64,000 nt of DNA from Calliphora vicina (GCF_958450345.1 NC_088781.1:55382315-55446314); one strand, 5' to 3'; counted from the first letter of the stretch, positions 34,128-45,850 are shown. The notes: generated from the letters alone by a model not told the origin. Program-made: numbers and translations.

Positions 34128-34256
34128 ATTACATTTTAAATCCTGTAGATTTTAGCAAGCTGACTCCTATCGGGGTTTCAACAGACAGGCAGACGGACGG
34201 ACATAGCAAGATCGTCTTAGAATCTTATGAGGACCCAGGATATTTTTGGTTCTACT
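34128..34256 (+). repeat. F2: fragment of family F
   Basis: 'tttcaacagacaggcagacg' then 'cttagaatcttatgaggacc' parallels 18.12-18.18 kb. The frame 34112-34336 is a shadow. Confidence 0.5.
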
Positions 34257-34257
34257 A

Positions 34258-34568
34258 CACGCAGAGAAAAAATATAATTGGACATGGTTACTGTAACCAT
34301 TTCAATATTGTTACAAGTTTTTTAACTATATTATAGTGACAGTAACCATTTTATATGATTGTGGTAACCATAATATGGTTAATTTACGATTCACATGATT
34401 GTATCAACCATATATATGGTTACAGTAAACAAATATACCGTAAATTAACCATATTATGGTTACCACAATCATGTAAATGGTTACTGTAACTATAATATTG
34501 TTAAAAATCTTGTGACACTATTTAAATGGTTACAGTAACCATGCCCAATTATAGTTTTTCTCTGCGTG
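34258..34568. mobile_element. G2: fully palindromic MITE
   Basis: A 311-bp unit with ends CACGCAGAGAAAAAATATAA / (inverted) CACGCAGAGAAAAACTATAA and TA on both sides (34256-34257, 34569-34570). The whole unit can fold on itself and is packed with GGTTAC/GTAACC motifs. Confidence 0.75.
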
Positions 34569-34570
34569 TA

Positions 34571-35505
34571 CCAATATTTCGATATGTAACAAAAATTTGT
34601 ATTTTTATAATTTCAAATTATTTATGGATTATATCGATAATGGTATTTTTGCGGTAACGATAGCCAAACTAAGTTATAATCAAATAACTTTTATATTGTT
34701 ACACCAAAAATCTTTTTTTCCACTTTAATTTCTAATTCAATTCTGCTTTAGTTTTCAAAATTTATTCAACACAATGATTCCCAATGATTATCCAAAAATG
34801 GTTTTAAAAAACCATATCATTTGCAAATAAATAAAAAATGATAAAAACTAATTTTTATTTTTTGCACATTTGAATAAATGTTGTGCTGCTGCTGACGCAG
34901 TGTTGCAATTATTTGTTGTTATCTCCGTTAATACGCTGCATGGACAAACAATTGGTGTTTTCATTTGGAAAAATCTTTTTGAAATGCATTAAATTTTTCA
35001 GAGAAAAAAATATTGCATATTTTCAAATAAAAAGCTATTGATTATAAAAAAATGCATAAATATTAAAAAATAAAGCAAACAAATGCACAACATAAAAGTA
35101 TTTAATTTTTTTTATTACATTTTTAAACTAAAACCACAACAGACATAAATATTTACTCACACGAACGATGGCATACACATATACATAAATATACACATTA
35201 ACTAACAAATACGTATTAGGGTGGTCAGTTTTTTTTATGAAACCTATAAAATAAAATTAAATTTTAATGTGATTTAAGCTACAATTTCTAAAAGCTTTTG
35301 TTTTAGTTGTTGCAACGGCATGCCGATTCATACAATAATTTAATATGGGGGTTCTGCATAGAGATGGAGAACAAGAATATATGCTACTTCAACAGGATGT
35401 AACCATAAATCTACTGGAAGGTAGGGTGTCCTGAGGACCCTGTTCACATGTAGGGTATAAGTTGGGAATGCACAGTGATTCTCTTGTTTCTAGTTCAATT
35501 ATTAT
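34571..35505. other. No gene recognised
   Basis: AT-rich. 'tagggtggtcag' at 35219 resembles the L/B terminus but has no partner. Confidence 0.45.
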
Positions 35506-35509
35506 AGAG

Positions 35510-36205
35510 AACTCAAAAAGTACCATTAGGTTAGGTTAGGTTCCATGGGTAGCCACTCTTCAAGCAGCTCACTTGGGTCCATTCAAAACTGATCCCGTTT
35601 ACTCCAAGGGGTAAACAGCTTGGTATTAATTATACGTCAGTTGTTTCTAGGCTAAACCAACCAGATTCTCTGACGAAAGAGTAGATTCGTCTAAGACTCA
35701 TCCTTGATAGCTCATCTAAGCATGAAAGGAAGGGTAATCCAAGGATGCGTTCCCTCAGGTTTATCAGAGCTGGACATTGGCAGAATAGGTGTGACACCGT
35801 CTCATCTTCTTCTTCATTGTGACAGCTTCTACAGTAGTCATTATACTGTAGGCCCAATCTCCTAGCATGTGTCCCAATTATACAGTGTCCCGTAATGAAG
35901 GAGACAATTAGCATTATTTGCGCACGACGAAATTCCATAAGTAGATTCGTCCTGCTGGCATCATATACAGGCCAAGTAGACCTCGTTATAACACAGGTAG
36001 ACTCATTGGTCCACCTGCTTTGTGCAGATTCATAAAGTATCTGCTGAACAGCCATCTTGCATTTAACAAGTGAGATACCAGAAAAGGGGTCGATCTCATC
36101 ATCATTCATCAAGGCACCCCTTTAGGCCAGTTCGTCTGCTATGAAATTACCCTGATTTCCATCATGGCCAGGGACCCATATTAGCGTTATCCTAGAAGTA
36201 AAGTA
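35510..36205 (-). pseudogene. Jockey-group LINE 3' end (RNase H to zinc knuckle)
   Basis: On the minus strand, 36205-36113 encodes 'ITLIWVPGHDGNQGNFIADE' (RNase H C-terminal motif). After one in-frame stop, a 160-residue frame (36112-35630) follows, with 'RTNLLMEFRRAQIMLIVSFITGH' (split motif), 'YCRSCHNEEEDETVSHLFCQCP' type CCHC knuckle and 'ESGWF' end. This is the 3' terminus of an RNase H-bearing fly LINE. The 5' part is absent (typical 5' truncation). The 3' untranslated part with 'ttaggttaggttagg' reaches 35525. Confidence 0.8.
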
Positions 36206-36705
36206 CCTGAAAAGTACCATTAGATGAACGAAAAAGTACTATATGTTCTGTCTTTATCGTCTCTTAATACCTTTAAGCACCCTTATGTCTTACTTCATTC
36301 AGAAGCGTATGTCTCGGTCCATACTGTTCAATATTTGCTGCAAAATATTTTTAAATTCTCTTTTGAAACTGCATTCGTGTTCACACAGTGAAGTATTTGC
36401 TTTTCATTTTTTTACATTTCTGTACATAACGAATAAGAACGAATAAATGTGCCCTTTTCCATTCCTCTTTCCCCTTTCACCTTTTATCAACAAACTCAAA
36501 TGTATTACCAAACTGTTTTCCCTGATTTGGCCCAATCTAACCCTTCGCACTCGAGTTCCAAAGAACAACCTGTTAGTTCATTTTTGTATTACTAGAGCAA
36601 CAAATGTTTAAAATTTTATCAAACTTTACTTAATAATTTTGGATAAAATGTATTTTCCAGTTTTTACCACTTTTTGGTATTTGTTTGTCTCTTGAAAGCC
36701 GTACT
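36206..36705. other. No gene recognised
   Basis: Slightly GC-richer single-copy-looking sequence without gene signals. Confidence 0.4.
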
Positions 36706-36801
36706 TTTAATACCATTCACCGTCGTGAGAAGGGTATATACATATAAGTTTGTCATTCCGTTTGTAATTTCTACATTTTTCATTCCCGACCCTATAAAGT
36801 A

Positions 36802-37734
36802 CAAGGTGGCGCAAAAGTAAACTTCCGATGTTTTTTTGGCTGTAATTAAAAAAAAATAAAAACTTTGATTCTTCTTGTGGATTATTTTTATTTGGTCTTT
36901 TAATTTTTTTTACATCAAGTCGAGAATATGATGTCATGTAAATGGGCGCCGCCACAGTTGATTGTCATTTGAGCCCTTTTTATGGCATTTTCCATCACTT
37001 TGGCCAAAACTTCCGGCGTAGGTCCTCACATTCTTGACGGATATTGTCTTTAAGAGCTGCAAGAGTCTGAGGCTTGTTGACATAAACCCGCGACTTCAAA
37101 AAGCCCCACAAAAAGAAGTCGGTCAAATCAGGCGATCTTGCAAGCCAGTGCAAATCGCCAAAACGGGAGATTAGGCGCCCGGGAAATGCATACTTCAGCA
37201 TATCGGTTGTGGCACGTGCAGTGTGTGCCGTTGCACCGTCCTGTTGGAACCACATGTTTTCCAATCCAAATTCATCAAGTTGCGACAAAAGGAACTCGTT
37301 GATGATTGCTCTGTAGCGCTCACCATTCACAGTAACCGTTTGGCCCGCGACGTCTTCGAAGAAAAAAGGTCCGATGACTCCTCCAGCGAAAACAGCACAC
37401 CATACAGTGACTTTGAGTGGGTGTAATGGCTCTTCGTGGGTTACGCGCGGATTTTCAGTGCCCCAGATGCGTAAATTTTGCTTATTTACGTACCCGCTAA
37501 GTTGGAAATGGGCCTCACCACTCATGATTATTTTTGATGAAAAAACCGACCGATTATTGGTGAAATAAATAGTCAGCAATATTTCGCGTTCTGGAGCAGT
37601 GTAGCGTAATATTGTTTATTAACGTGTATTTCGCATGTGTTTACTACACAAATGTCAAAACAGAACTGACATTAGGGGCCAATCGCAAAATTTATAGCAT
37701 TTTTTGATAGGAGGATTACTTTTGCGCCACCTTG
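36802..37734 (-). mobile_element. Internally deleted mariner-superfamily element
   Basis: Perfect terminal repeats CAAGGTGGCGCAAAAGTAA at both ends, flanked by TA (36800-36801, 37735-37736). Length 933 bp. It carries the C-terminal half of a transposase on the minus strand, so the N-terminal DNA-binding domain was lost by internal deletion. The intact ends suggest it was mobilised in trans. Confidence 0.9.
36995..37579 (-). pseudogene. Mariner-superfamily transposase, N-terminally truncated
   Basis: A 194-residue open frame has 'AHFQLSGYVNKQNLRIWG', 'EEPLHPLKVTVWCAVFAGG', 'VIGPFFFEDVAGQTVTVNG', 'MWFQQDGATAHTARATTDML' and 'RSPDLTDFFLWGFLKSRV'. The family usually has S/N-DEAHF at the first catalytic aspartate; here it is SGEAHF, so that residue is lost. 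The second (QQDG) is present. The third region lacks about two residues (SPDLTDFF for SPDLTPLDFF). The N-terminal helix-turn-helix is missing. The open frame makes it the best-preserved member here but it cannot be active. Plus-strand frames at 37223 and 37374 are shadows. Confidence 0.9.
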
Positions 37735-38392
37735 TATCTGGATCCTTATAGATAGCGGAGTCGATTAAGCCATGTCCGTCTGCCTGTCTGTTGAACTCAA
37801 TTTTCTGACAACCCCAGATATCTTCGGGATCCAAATCTTCAATAATTCTATCAGACATGCTTTCGAGAAGTTTGCTATTTAAAATCAGCATAATCAGTCC
37901 ACAAATGGCTGAGATATGAGGAAAAAACCAGGACTACTTCGATTTTTGACTTATGTATTTTTGACCTATATCTGGATTACTAAGTCATTAATATAGACAA
38001 TATGGATAACTAATGATAGATATTTCAAAGACCTTTGCAATGACGTATATAAAACCATAGTAAGTTGAACCTACAATGGGTCAAAATCGGAAGAAAATAT
38101 TTTTTAACCCTATTTTTTTACCAAAATTTTTTTTCGCTAAATATTAAAAAAAAAAATTAAAAAAAAACAATTTTTTAAAATTTAAAAAAAAATTCGAAAA
38201 ATTTTTTCCCAAAAAATTAAAAAACTAAAAAAAAATAAATTTTGTTTATTTAAAATTTTTATTTTGAAGTATAATTTGGTGATGGGCATATAAAATTCGG
38301 CACAGCCTAATATAGCTCTCTTACTTGTTTTTATTAATAACTTATTTTTATTTATTCTCACTTAGCTAATTAACTTAATAGTGAAAACAACA

Positions 38393-38785
38393 AAGTTTGA
38401 TTCTGCTTCGAAAATGTCGAATTTTGTATCAACAAAGCGTCATATGCGGGAAGTTTTGCTTTACTTCTTTAATTTAAAAAAGCTGAAGCACACCGATTTC
38501 TTACCGAAGGTTATGATGAATGTGTTTCATGGATTTCAACTTGCGGGAGTGATTTTGACACGGAAAACAAATATTACCAAAACGGTTTGAAGACCAAGAA
38601 TTGGATTGTTGTCAAACTCAAAAAGAGCTTGCAAAATAATTGGGAGCTACTCAAGCAGCAATTTCAAAATATTTGCCAGCAGCAGGATCCATACAAAAGC
38701 AGGGAATTGAAGCCGAGAGACCTTGAAAGACGATTTTGATGTTTGAAATGATGCTTGAACGCCATAAAAGAAAATCATTTTAAGT
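38393..38785 (+). pseudogene. Mos1-type mariner transposase N-terminal half
   Basis: The frame from 38393 reads MSNFVSTKRHMREVLLYFFN, then after frameshifts 'FEDQELDCCQTQKELAKQLG', 'ATQAAISKYLPAAGSIQKQG' and 'MLERHKRKSF'. This is the mariner DNA-binding region (two helix-turn-helices) up to the start of the catalytic domain. It stops where repeat B begins (38.80 kb). Confidence 0.85.
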
Positions 38786-38799
38786 TTGCCACGTAAAAA

Positions 38800-39185
38800 A
38801 CATATGATAGACATGTTATATGTATATAAATGGATAGAGGATTTTGTCTACGTTTCAAATATATATATAACATTTGACAATTACAAAATTCATTCATGGA
38901 ATACTTTTTTGAAAAATATGATATATGTACATAAAATGTTCTTATTGAGTTTTTGTGAAAATACAAATTTTTCAAATTGCAATTAAATTTTCATTTATGA
39001 ATATATTTTAATGAAATTTTACAATTATATAGATTTTTCTATTTAAAATGCAAAAGTAAAAACATATTTTAAAATTTGTTATCAGGAATCTCGCAGTACC
39101 CAAAAAAGTTTTTAAAAATCCTAAAAATGGAATTTTTAGTTTTTAGCTATAATATCCAAAAATAAAATTTCCAAAATTATACTTA
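38800..39185 (+). repeat. Repeat family B, copy 3 (partial)
   Basis: 'tagaggattttgtctacgtt' to 'ttttagctataatatcca' parallels 26.86-27.2 kb. It is truncated before the central modules. Confidence 0.65.
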
Positions 39186-39189
39186 AATA

Positions 39190-39875
39190 TCTTTTAAACT
39201 TAGCTTAGTGAATTTACCAGGAGTTGCTTTACTTTCCCACTTGCTTTATAATAAGGTTTCAGTCATTGATATCAGTCCATGTTTGTGCAAGTATCATGCA
39301 GAAAGCATTTCCTAACGTTTTTGACTCCTTGTATTCTAATAGAATGGTCATGAATTTACCTCCTCTACGATTCGTTCATTTTGAAACCAGACCCAGATTT
39401 ATTAACAATTTTTTCGATTAATCCCACTGTGTGTCGGAATGATAGTCTATGGAAATGCTGTGTCCTGGTGAAATTTAGATATACCTTAAACCTCGTGATA
39501 TTGGTCTCTAGTGTTCAGATCCAGGGAAAGATATCAAACAATTGGGTTAACATGTGGTGCTGTCGGTTCTTCAAAACCGTGCGGAACCGTAGTCCTGGAT
39601 TTTGTTCACGAAATTAAAATTTGTGTGATTCTTGTTGCTGAGTTGACCCTACATTTTTGAACCTTTGCCCAAAAACATTCGGGTTATTCCGTTGCGTAGA
39701 ACCGGCTGTCTGGGGAATGTTTGTTTCATGGTTCCGGAATATAAAATTACTTAAGGTATGCCGTATCGATCCGAAAATTCCGGACATAATGTGGATTGCG
39801 TTATGTTTCAGGTCCTCTGTTAATAATACCAGCAAGAAATGGAGTTTTAATCGGATTGAAGAAGGTCTTTAATGA
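39190..39875. other. Unassigned, probably LINE-derived
   Basis: GC content is higher than the surroundings and several frames are open for 65-80 codons on both strands, but none shows motifs I recognise. It adjoins a LINE relic on the minus side and may be its downstream (3') part. Confidence 0.35.
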
Positions 39876-39879
39876 CACT

Positions 39880-40340
39880 TTAGTTTATTCTCATGTGGTT
39901 GATCATCATTCCCATGTATCATAGCCCATTGTATCAGTATATATACGAATATCCCTGCTTGATATCCTGTTATAACTAATTCCATATTCCTGAATGTAGA
40001 CACCTCCGCCAATTCGATCTCCCTTCCTAGTATAGATAGAGAGACTCGTTGTATCATATGAAAGTCCATCCATTAATTTCATGTTTTACGAAATTGAGAA
40101 TCCGAAGTTTCTCGATAGGAAGGCCCTGGAAGAGAAATAATCAATATTATCTGGAATATTGGATGTCCTTGCTAGGGTATTGGCTTGCCAGGATAGTTTA
40201 CTATCCAGAATAACACCCAAGTATTTTGCGCTATCCGATAGTGTTAGTTCAACACCACTTAGTCGGGGTAGTGAGAATTAAAGGAATCTTGTTTTACTGT
40301 TTTTCAGAAGCTTTTCCTTAATTCTAATTCGCCGCAATAG
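39880..40340 (-). pseudogene. LINE reverse transcriptase/RNase H junction relic
   Basis: The minus strand reads 'FSLPRLSGVELTLSDSAKYL' and 'GVILDSKLSWQAN' (40275-40190), the conserved C-terminal part of LINE reverse transcriptases. Further on comes 'SLSIYTRKGDRIGGGVYIQE' (40055-39990), which resembles RNase H start TDGSK...GGGVY with the DGS lost. Internal deletion and frameshifts between them. Confidence 0.75.
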
Positions 40341-41745
40341 GCCTTCAAATCAGTTGAATTTTAATATAAACGAAAAATAAATGTAATAATAAAAATGTTG
40401 ACGTCATCATATTACAGTACAGGAGGAATCTATCTCAAGTAGATCACAGAAATTATCCACCAGTTTAAAAATGGATTGGATATCGTTGCATGATATTCGA
40501 TAAAGTGAAGTCGGAACAAGGTCAACCGGTTCTGGAACCTGCTTGCCTACATCTTTGTAGAAGTAAAGGAAGATCGACTCGAAACTTTAGAAGAGCTTGC
40601 ACAACATATCTAGACAGCTCCATTGATTCAAAATAGTTAATCCTCTTTTGAAACCTCCTTGGGTGGGTTCCTGAATTGAGAAACTTCAAGACTATCTATA
40701 TAATTTTCGTGAGTATTTTCGCGGTTTTAAATAGAAGCGCCAGTGCTATGGTTGTTGATCTGGATCAACAAGGTATTTCTACCACAAAAATACTACTTAA
40801 TTAAGAGTAAATTTTAAATTTAGATTTTTCCATTTCAAAGTAAAAATATTTTTTCTTTCAAATTCAATTAATTAATTAACTTAATATAACTTACAACTGA
40901 ACCCATTAGAATTGGTTGTTTTTGTTTAATGTTTTCTCTCAAGTGTAAATACTTAATCCGTTGCCACTTAACAACTGCCTCTAAAAAAGTGTTATTCATT
41001 TCTTTTCCACTGTTTTTTAAACAATGGCAAATTTTTGCTTATTCGCCTATAGTTAAGAGTAAATGTGAACATATTTCGAATGTAGTATAAACGATTTTAA
41101 TGCCCATAATTTTGTTTCCTGTTACACCAACTGACAAATACATTCGTCCTGCACACTCATATACATCCAAACTTACAAATATTGTATATTTTTTAATGCA
41201 GCATGACAAAAAAGCAACCAGGAAAATTAAAAATAAAACGACAACAACAGCAACTACAAACTGAAACATAAAAAACAGACGGAAATTAATTGAAAATTCA
41301 AAATCAACAAACCATAATAAAACCGGACAACAAATTACGCTATTTTGGTTAAAAACAAAAAACCCAGAAAAATGTAGAAAAAAAAACATAAAAAATACAA
41401 ATTAATGCGATTTTAAATGCCAACATTTAAAAAAGGCAAAAATGATATTAAATACAAAAGAATACATTCAACTGCGGAAAATAAAAAGAATAATAAAAAA
41501 ACACATGGCCCACATAATTTTAAATTTATAAAAAAATTAACATAAATACAATAGATACGTTCATAATTACGTAACAAATAATACACTATTGGGTAACAAC
41601 ATGAAATTATTATAAATTCTTCTTAGAATTGTTTAAAATATTGAAATATTTATAGAGCAGCAGTTAAGCTTTATAAATATCGTGTGTAGAGATGTAAAAT
41701 GTCAAATACAATAGGCGGTACTTTAGACCAGTACTCAGGGGATGA
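40341..41745. other. No gene recognised
   Basis: AT-rich, with A-rich low complexity at 41200-41560. The 116-residue minus frame at 41039-41389 is a translation of this low-complexity DNA, rich in F/V/L. Confidence 0.45.
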
Positions 41746-41749
41746 CTCC

Positions 41750-42460
41750 TACCCATGCAAAGCACTGAGTTGGAACTATGAAAATGCGTTATGGGAGGGA
41801 GGAAAGCGGGAGTAGAATTTATGGACATTCGATTTGAACTTTTCTACATTGAAAGTAACAGGAAAGACTTCACCGGGAAATTTTTTCCACATACGAGAAG
41901 TAAGGCTAGATAACAAATTTTCCCTGTACGGTGTTATGCGGCCCACTGGCCAATAGGCCACAAAGGCGTGTGGGATTGATGAAAATTGTGTTTCTCATAA
42001 AAATCTGCGGGTATCAGGGACAATTTCCTTAATGTTATCGATTGTAGTAGCGATAGAACAGTTAAATGCAGCACGTATTGCATTGGTGCTCCAGCATATC
42101 AATGGAGTTGGATAGCCTACTGTCGTCCTCTCCTATACGCGAGGGAAAAGCTGAATAATTGACTTTTAAGCACCGGCCCATTCATGGAGGTTGTATTCCA
42201 TTTTCAGTCGGATATAGATGGTGTAAATAGTGATGATATCAGATGGAGTGAAGTAATTGCTACATCGCTTCAGAAAACCGAAACTCTTGAATGCTTCTTT
42301 CGACACCATGAAAATGTATTTAAACCATGCCCAGAACATTCTCACCACCCCATTAGAGATTTCCACAATGTACCGATTAAGGGAATCATTAATGTTTTGT
42401 TTCATTTTCCCAATCTCCGACAGGCTTAGTCTATAACTGAATGAATATGAATGGCAAATG
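41750..42460 (-). pseudogene. LINE reverse transcriptase C-terminal relic
   Basis: Minus-strand frames give 'EAFKSFGFLKRCSNYFTPSD', 'YTIYIRLKMEYNLHEWAGA', then frameshifted 'SNSIDMLEHQCN', 'LFYRYY', and near the end 'SLTSRMWKKFPGEVFPVTFN' with 'VEKFKSNVHKFY'. This is the region following the polymerase core in CR1/Jockey-type LINEs (L..R.K.EY...W; SL..R....R; LWN.LP..VFP..YN...FK..V). Multiple stops; not functional. Confidence 0.8.
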
Positions 42461-42526
42461 TTGCTGTCATCCTCAAAAGAATAGATAGGGTTGGAAATTT
42501 AACGTAGAAGGTCGTTAAGAAAAATA

Positions 42527-43267
42527 ATACCCACACCACCATAGTGGGGAGGTTATTATGCGTTTGTGCAGATTTTTATAACGCCCAAAAATATTAGTCG
42601 AACACCCACCTTAAAGTATACCGATCGACTTAGAATAACTTTCGGAGTCGATTAAAAGATGTCGGTCCGTCCGTCTGGCTTGTTGTCTGTCCATGTAAAC
42701 CTTGTGCGCAAAGTACAGGTCGCAATTTTGAAGATATTCCGATAAAATTTGGTACATATTATTTTTTCGACCCAAGGACCAAGCCTATTGAAATTAGCTG
42801 AAATCGGTTCATTATTTCACCTAGCCCCCATACAAATGTCCTCCCGAAATTGGACTTTATCGGTTATAAATATTTAATTTATATATGTATCTCCACAAAT
42901 TTCGCCACAAATAGATTTTATATATACAAAATTCATGTCACCAAATTTTGTTACGATCGGTCCATAATTTGTCATAGCTCCCATATATAGACTCGCTTCC
43001 GAAAATCACTTTAACGTGCATAAATCTCTTAAAAATGTTGGTATACACACAAAATTCAACATAAATAACTTTCATAGAGACATAAATCACACGATCTAAT
43101 TTCATGGTGATCGGTCCATAATTGGTCATAGCTCCCATATAAGGCCCACTTCCCAAAATCACTCACGAATATAAATTATTGATATTTTAAAAGAAAAATG
43201 TTTTTGCTCATTTACTTAGTGTAGGGTTTAATATGGTCGGGCTTGACCGAACATACTTTCTTACTTG
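42527..43267 (+). mobile_element. E3: Helentron-like repeat, family E, near full length
   Basis: 5' 'atacccacaccaccatagtg', 'ttatgcgtttgtgcagattt', GTCC core 'ggtccgtccgtctggctt', 'cttgtgcgcaaagtacaggt', two 'gatcggtccataatt' modules, 3' hairpin GTCGGGCTTGACCGAAC (one mismatch) and 'ctttcttacttg'. Confidence 0.75.
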
Positions 43268-43272
43268 TTTTA

Positions 43273-43375
43273 TCTTAGCTTAGGTTAGGTAATCAGGCAG
43301 CCGTCCAAAACCTTTGTCTCGTACAGCTCATTTGGGTCCAATGATCGTTCCCTTTGTGGTACCTGAATTTATTTT
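43273..43375 (+). repeat. LINE 3'-UTR fragment
   Basis: 'cttaggttaggtaatcaggc' and 'cagctcatttgggtccaatg' match the 3' region of the LINE at 35.52-35.60 kb ('cagctcacttgggtccattc'), in the same orientation. Confidence 0.45.
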
Positions 43376-43539
43376 AAACACGTTTAATATTATTAGGACT
43401 GAAATCGAAAAAAACCTTAACACACGTTTTTCCTTAAAACTTTTAACCCAAGTATTATTTGATATTTTGTTCTTCATCAAGTTACCTTTCTAAATCATGT
43501 CAGTTATTATGTTTAATGCCAATTTCATTCATTTGTTGT

Positions 43540-44335
43540 TAATCTGAAAAAGTGCATACTAGAATTATTAAATATTTTCAACAAAACCCAACTTGGTCGT
43601 ACAAAAAGTTGGTCAATCAAAGGTCTGTCATCAAACTGATTTCAATATTATTAAACAATATCGGGAGAACTTATCCGTTGATAGAAAACCTGTTTCAGGT
43701 TCTAAAGCCAATAAATAGAAAGCTCCCAACACATCCGGTAGGAAAGCAATCCGTTTAGCTCAGTACTAACCATACTAACTAAAGCCAATGCTGATTTAAA
43801 CACATACAAGGCTCAAAAAGTTCCTGTACACTGCTAAAAATTAAGAGGCCAAAGATAGAATACGGAAATTGAAGTAAAATTTAATACAAAAATATACCTG
43901 GTGCATAATGAATGCTTCCAGTTCAATATTTTTATGTTGCTGATGCTCGAGGCAATTTTCACAAAAAGTTCTTGGCTGGCAAGCAATGTGCAGTTGCGGC
44001 AAAAGAAGACATACATTTGTTACAAAGTGCTGTATAAAAACCGAAATTTATATCAAGGAATGTTTACAAAAGAGGATGCTTCCATTCATAAGACTTCGGA
44101 ATGCCTGATTTGGCATCCTGTCACTAGCAAGGTCTTGAGTGGTACAAGAACAATAATGTGGTATTTGTAGCAAGAGAGGCAAATCCTCCAAACTGCCGGG
44201 AGCTAAAGCCAGTGGAGAGATATTGAGCACAAAAAAGTGTCCAAAAGTGTATTAGATTTGAAACGGAAATGGACTACCTCTTCGAACATTGTGACAGAAA
44301 AGGTTCATAAATTCATTACTATTGCTTAGAACTAT
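43540..44335 (+). pseudogene. Tc1/mariner-superfamily (IS630-type) transposase relic
   Basis: The plus frames read 'TKANADLNTYKAQKVP' (about 43780-43830), 'NRNLYQGMFTKEDASIHKT', 'LIWHPVTSKVL' and 'WYKNNNVVFVAREANPPNCR' (after a frameshift), 'ELKPVERYWA' and 'RKWTTSSNIVTEKVHKFITI'. This is the C-terminal DDE domain of an IS630-type transposase common in insects, with FWPDLAS...EWYK...FVPREANPPNCPELRPVERYW. The acidic residue of FWPD is lost (IWHP), while the glutamate of PVERYW remains. At least three frame breaks. Confidence 0.8.
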
Positions 44336-44559
44336 AAAAATAATATTTTTTGTAAGTTTTAATAATAATTTAAATGAAATCTAAAAATAAAAACTGTAGG
44401 CTTTGTGGTTTCTTTTTTATTAACATTTATGTATATATGTTAAGATTTTTTCGATCTCACTCCTTATATATAACAACTCGTATATTGCGATCTTTGAGAA
44501 AACTCGATATAAATCGAGAGAAGCAATAAGTTTTGATAGAAGAGCATCACACTCTTTCG

Positions 44560-45175
44560 AACACCTTGGAAACATCTGGAGTCACTACTTTACTTTCGCT
44601 AAAATGGTGAATGGAATGACACCATTTCCCCTATAGAAAGGCTAGCAAGCCTCCCGTAGAGCGTCCTCTACGAAAGCCATACTGCCGGTTGTTTAGTAAA
44701 TTTTTGGACTCCAAATATTTAACAAGATCTATAACTTTGTAAAAAGCAGAACAAATTACTATTAGATGGGTTATTAGCCTCTTTCTTTGTAGGATTTGGA
44801 GTTACATTAGGAACCTTCCAAGTTGGAAGTTCCAACATACAGGAAATACGGCGGAACGGTAGCTAATGGACGAACTAATGTCGAACAGCACTGCTTCAAG
44901 ACCAGCGCTGGTATGACATCTGCCTCAGGAGATATATTTACTTTGAGATCCGATAAAAACCCATTTAACAGCACGAGCTCTATTTTTGGTTCGGGCAGTG
45001 GTTGATCACTATCCGGCAAGTGAGAGTTACTAAAAGGTTAGCTTTATCAACCGGATCAGTGAATGTTTGGTCATTCTTTAAAAGAATCGGAATTGAGGAA
45101 CTAAAATCATTCTTTACTCTTTTAACGAACGACCCAAAGCTATTACTACCATAAGATTTTTCGCGACTTAGTACT
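44560..45175 (-). pseudogene. LINE reverse transcriptase N-terminal relic
   Basis: The minus strand reads 'SFGSFVKRVKNDFSSSIPIL', 'DPVDKANLL', then 'LKVNISPEADVIPALVLKQC', 'CSTLVRPLAT', 'LPTWKVPNVTPNPTKKEANN' and 'PSNSNLF'. It matches the start of Jockey-group polymerase domains (KA.G.DGIPA.VLK.C, SW K.A.V.PIPKKG, P.NYRPI). Frame shifts near 44880 and 44760. The two ORFs at 44807-45019 are this relic and its shadow. Confidence 0.8.
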
Positions 45176-45182
45176 TTTACAC

Positions 45183-45300
45183 ACGATATACATGAAGCTA
45201 TATGTTTGTCATTCCATTTGCAATTTCCACATTTTTCATTTGCAACCCCATAAAGTATATATTCTGGATCGTTGTAGATAGCGAAGCCACTAAATTGATT
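45183..45300 (+). repeat. D4: 5' fragment of family D
   Basis: 'tatgtttgtcattccatttg', 'atttgcaaccccataaagta' and 'tatattctggatcgttgtag' match 2725-2820. Confidence 0.7.
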
Positions 45301-45327
45301 ACATGCGTATATACATTACCCCCTGTC

Positions 45328-45395
45328 TATACCTGATAAATTTTAATCATGATAAACGTCAAAATGGTTGTGAAGATAAAAAATTATCAGGTATA
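45328..45395. repeat. 12-bp perfect stem hairpin
   Basis: TATACCTGATAA (45328-45339) and TTATCAGGTATA (45384-45395), 44-nt loop. It may be the ends of a ~70-bp mini-element. Confidence 0.5.
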
Positions 45396-45479
45396 GTCTC
45401 CATTTATTAGTATTATTGCTTCGTTATGACAAAATTGTTAGTACTTTTGCTCAGACAACTTTATCTTGTCTGATTTATT

Positions 45480-45850
45480 TGGAAATAAATCTGGCATTTC
45501 TAAACGGCTAAAATTTCCGAGCGGGATAAAATTTGAATTGGGCGTAGCCAAGGAGTATTCGAGTTTAAGTTATTAAAATGGGCCCTTCAAATGCTCTAGG
45601 GCTATGGGGGCTCAAAGTAAGGCACCTTCGACACGTAAAATTTTTAAACACGTGTCATTTTTTTCCCATCCAATTTCAAAGAATTTTATATTTTTGGAAA
45701 ACGCTCGGCTAGATCTTGAAAAAACATGCTTGCGTGTGCTATTTATCTCTTATAATTTCCTAGTTATAGGCATTTCAAATTAGATTGATATTTAACGTGA
45801 AAAACGGACCACAATTGGATATAGAGATTAAGATATAAGCATAACTCGAT
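45480..45850 (-). repeat. Repeat family C, minus copy
   Basis: Inverse match to 13.97-14.21 kb: 'gagtttaagttattaaaatg', 'ggcccttcaaatgctctagg', 'taaacacgtgtcattttttt'. Confidence 0.65.

Larger units (their letters stand above)
36707..38327 (+). mobile_element. D3: Helentron-like repeat split by a mariner element
   Basis: The left part 36707-36801 ('gaagggtatatac', 'gaccctataaagta') continues at 37737 ('tatctggatccttatagata', 'tgtccgtctgcctgtctg') and ends with 'attcggcacagcctaat' and 'tagctctcttacttg' at 38327. The mariner at 36802-37734 sits exactly in the 'aaagta|tatctgg' core. Confidence 0.75.

Noticed and set aside
35525..35545. TTAGG-like telomere repeat ('ttaggttaggttagg')
   Set aside because: Only about three units, sited at the 3' tail of a LINE; flies lack TTAGG telomeres.
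41039..41389. 116-residue minus-strand frame with many V, F and L
   Set aside because: Arises from AAAATACAAA/ACAACAACAG low complexity; no start context, homology or splice signals.
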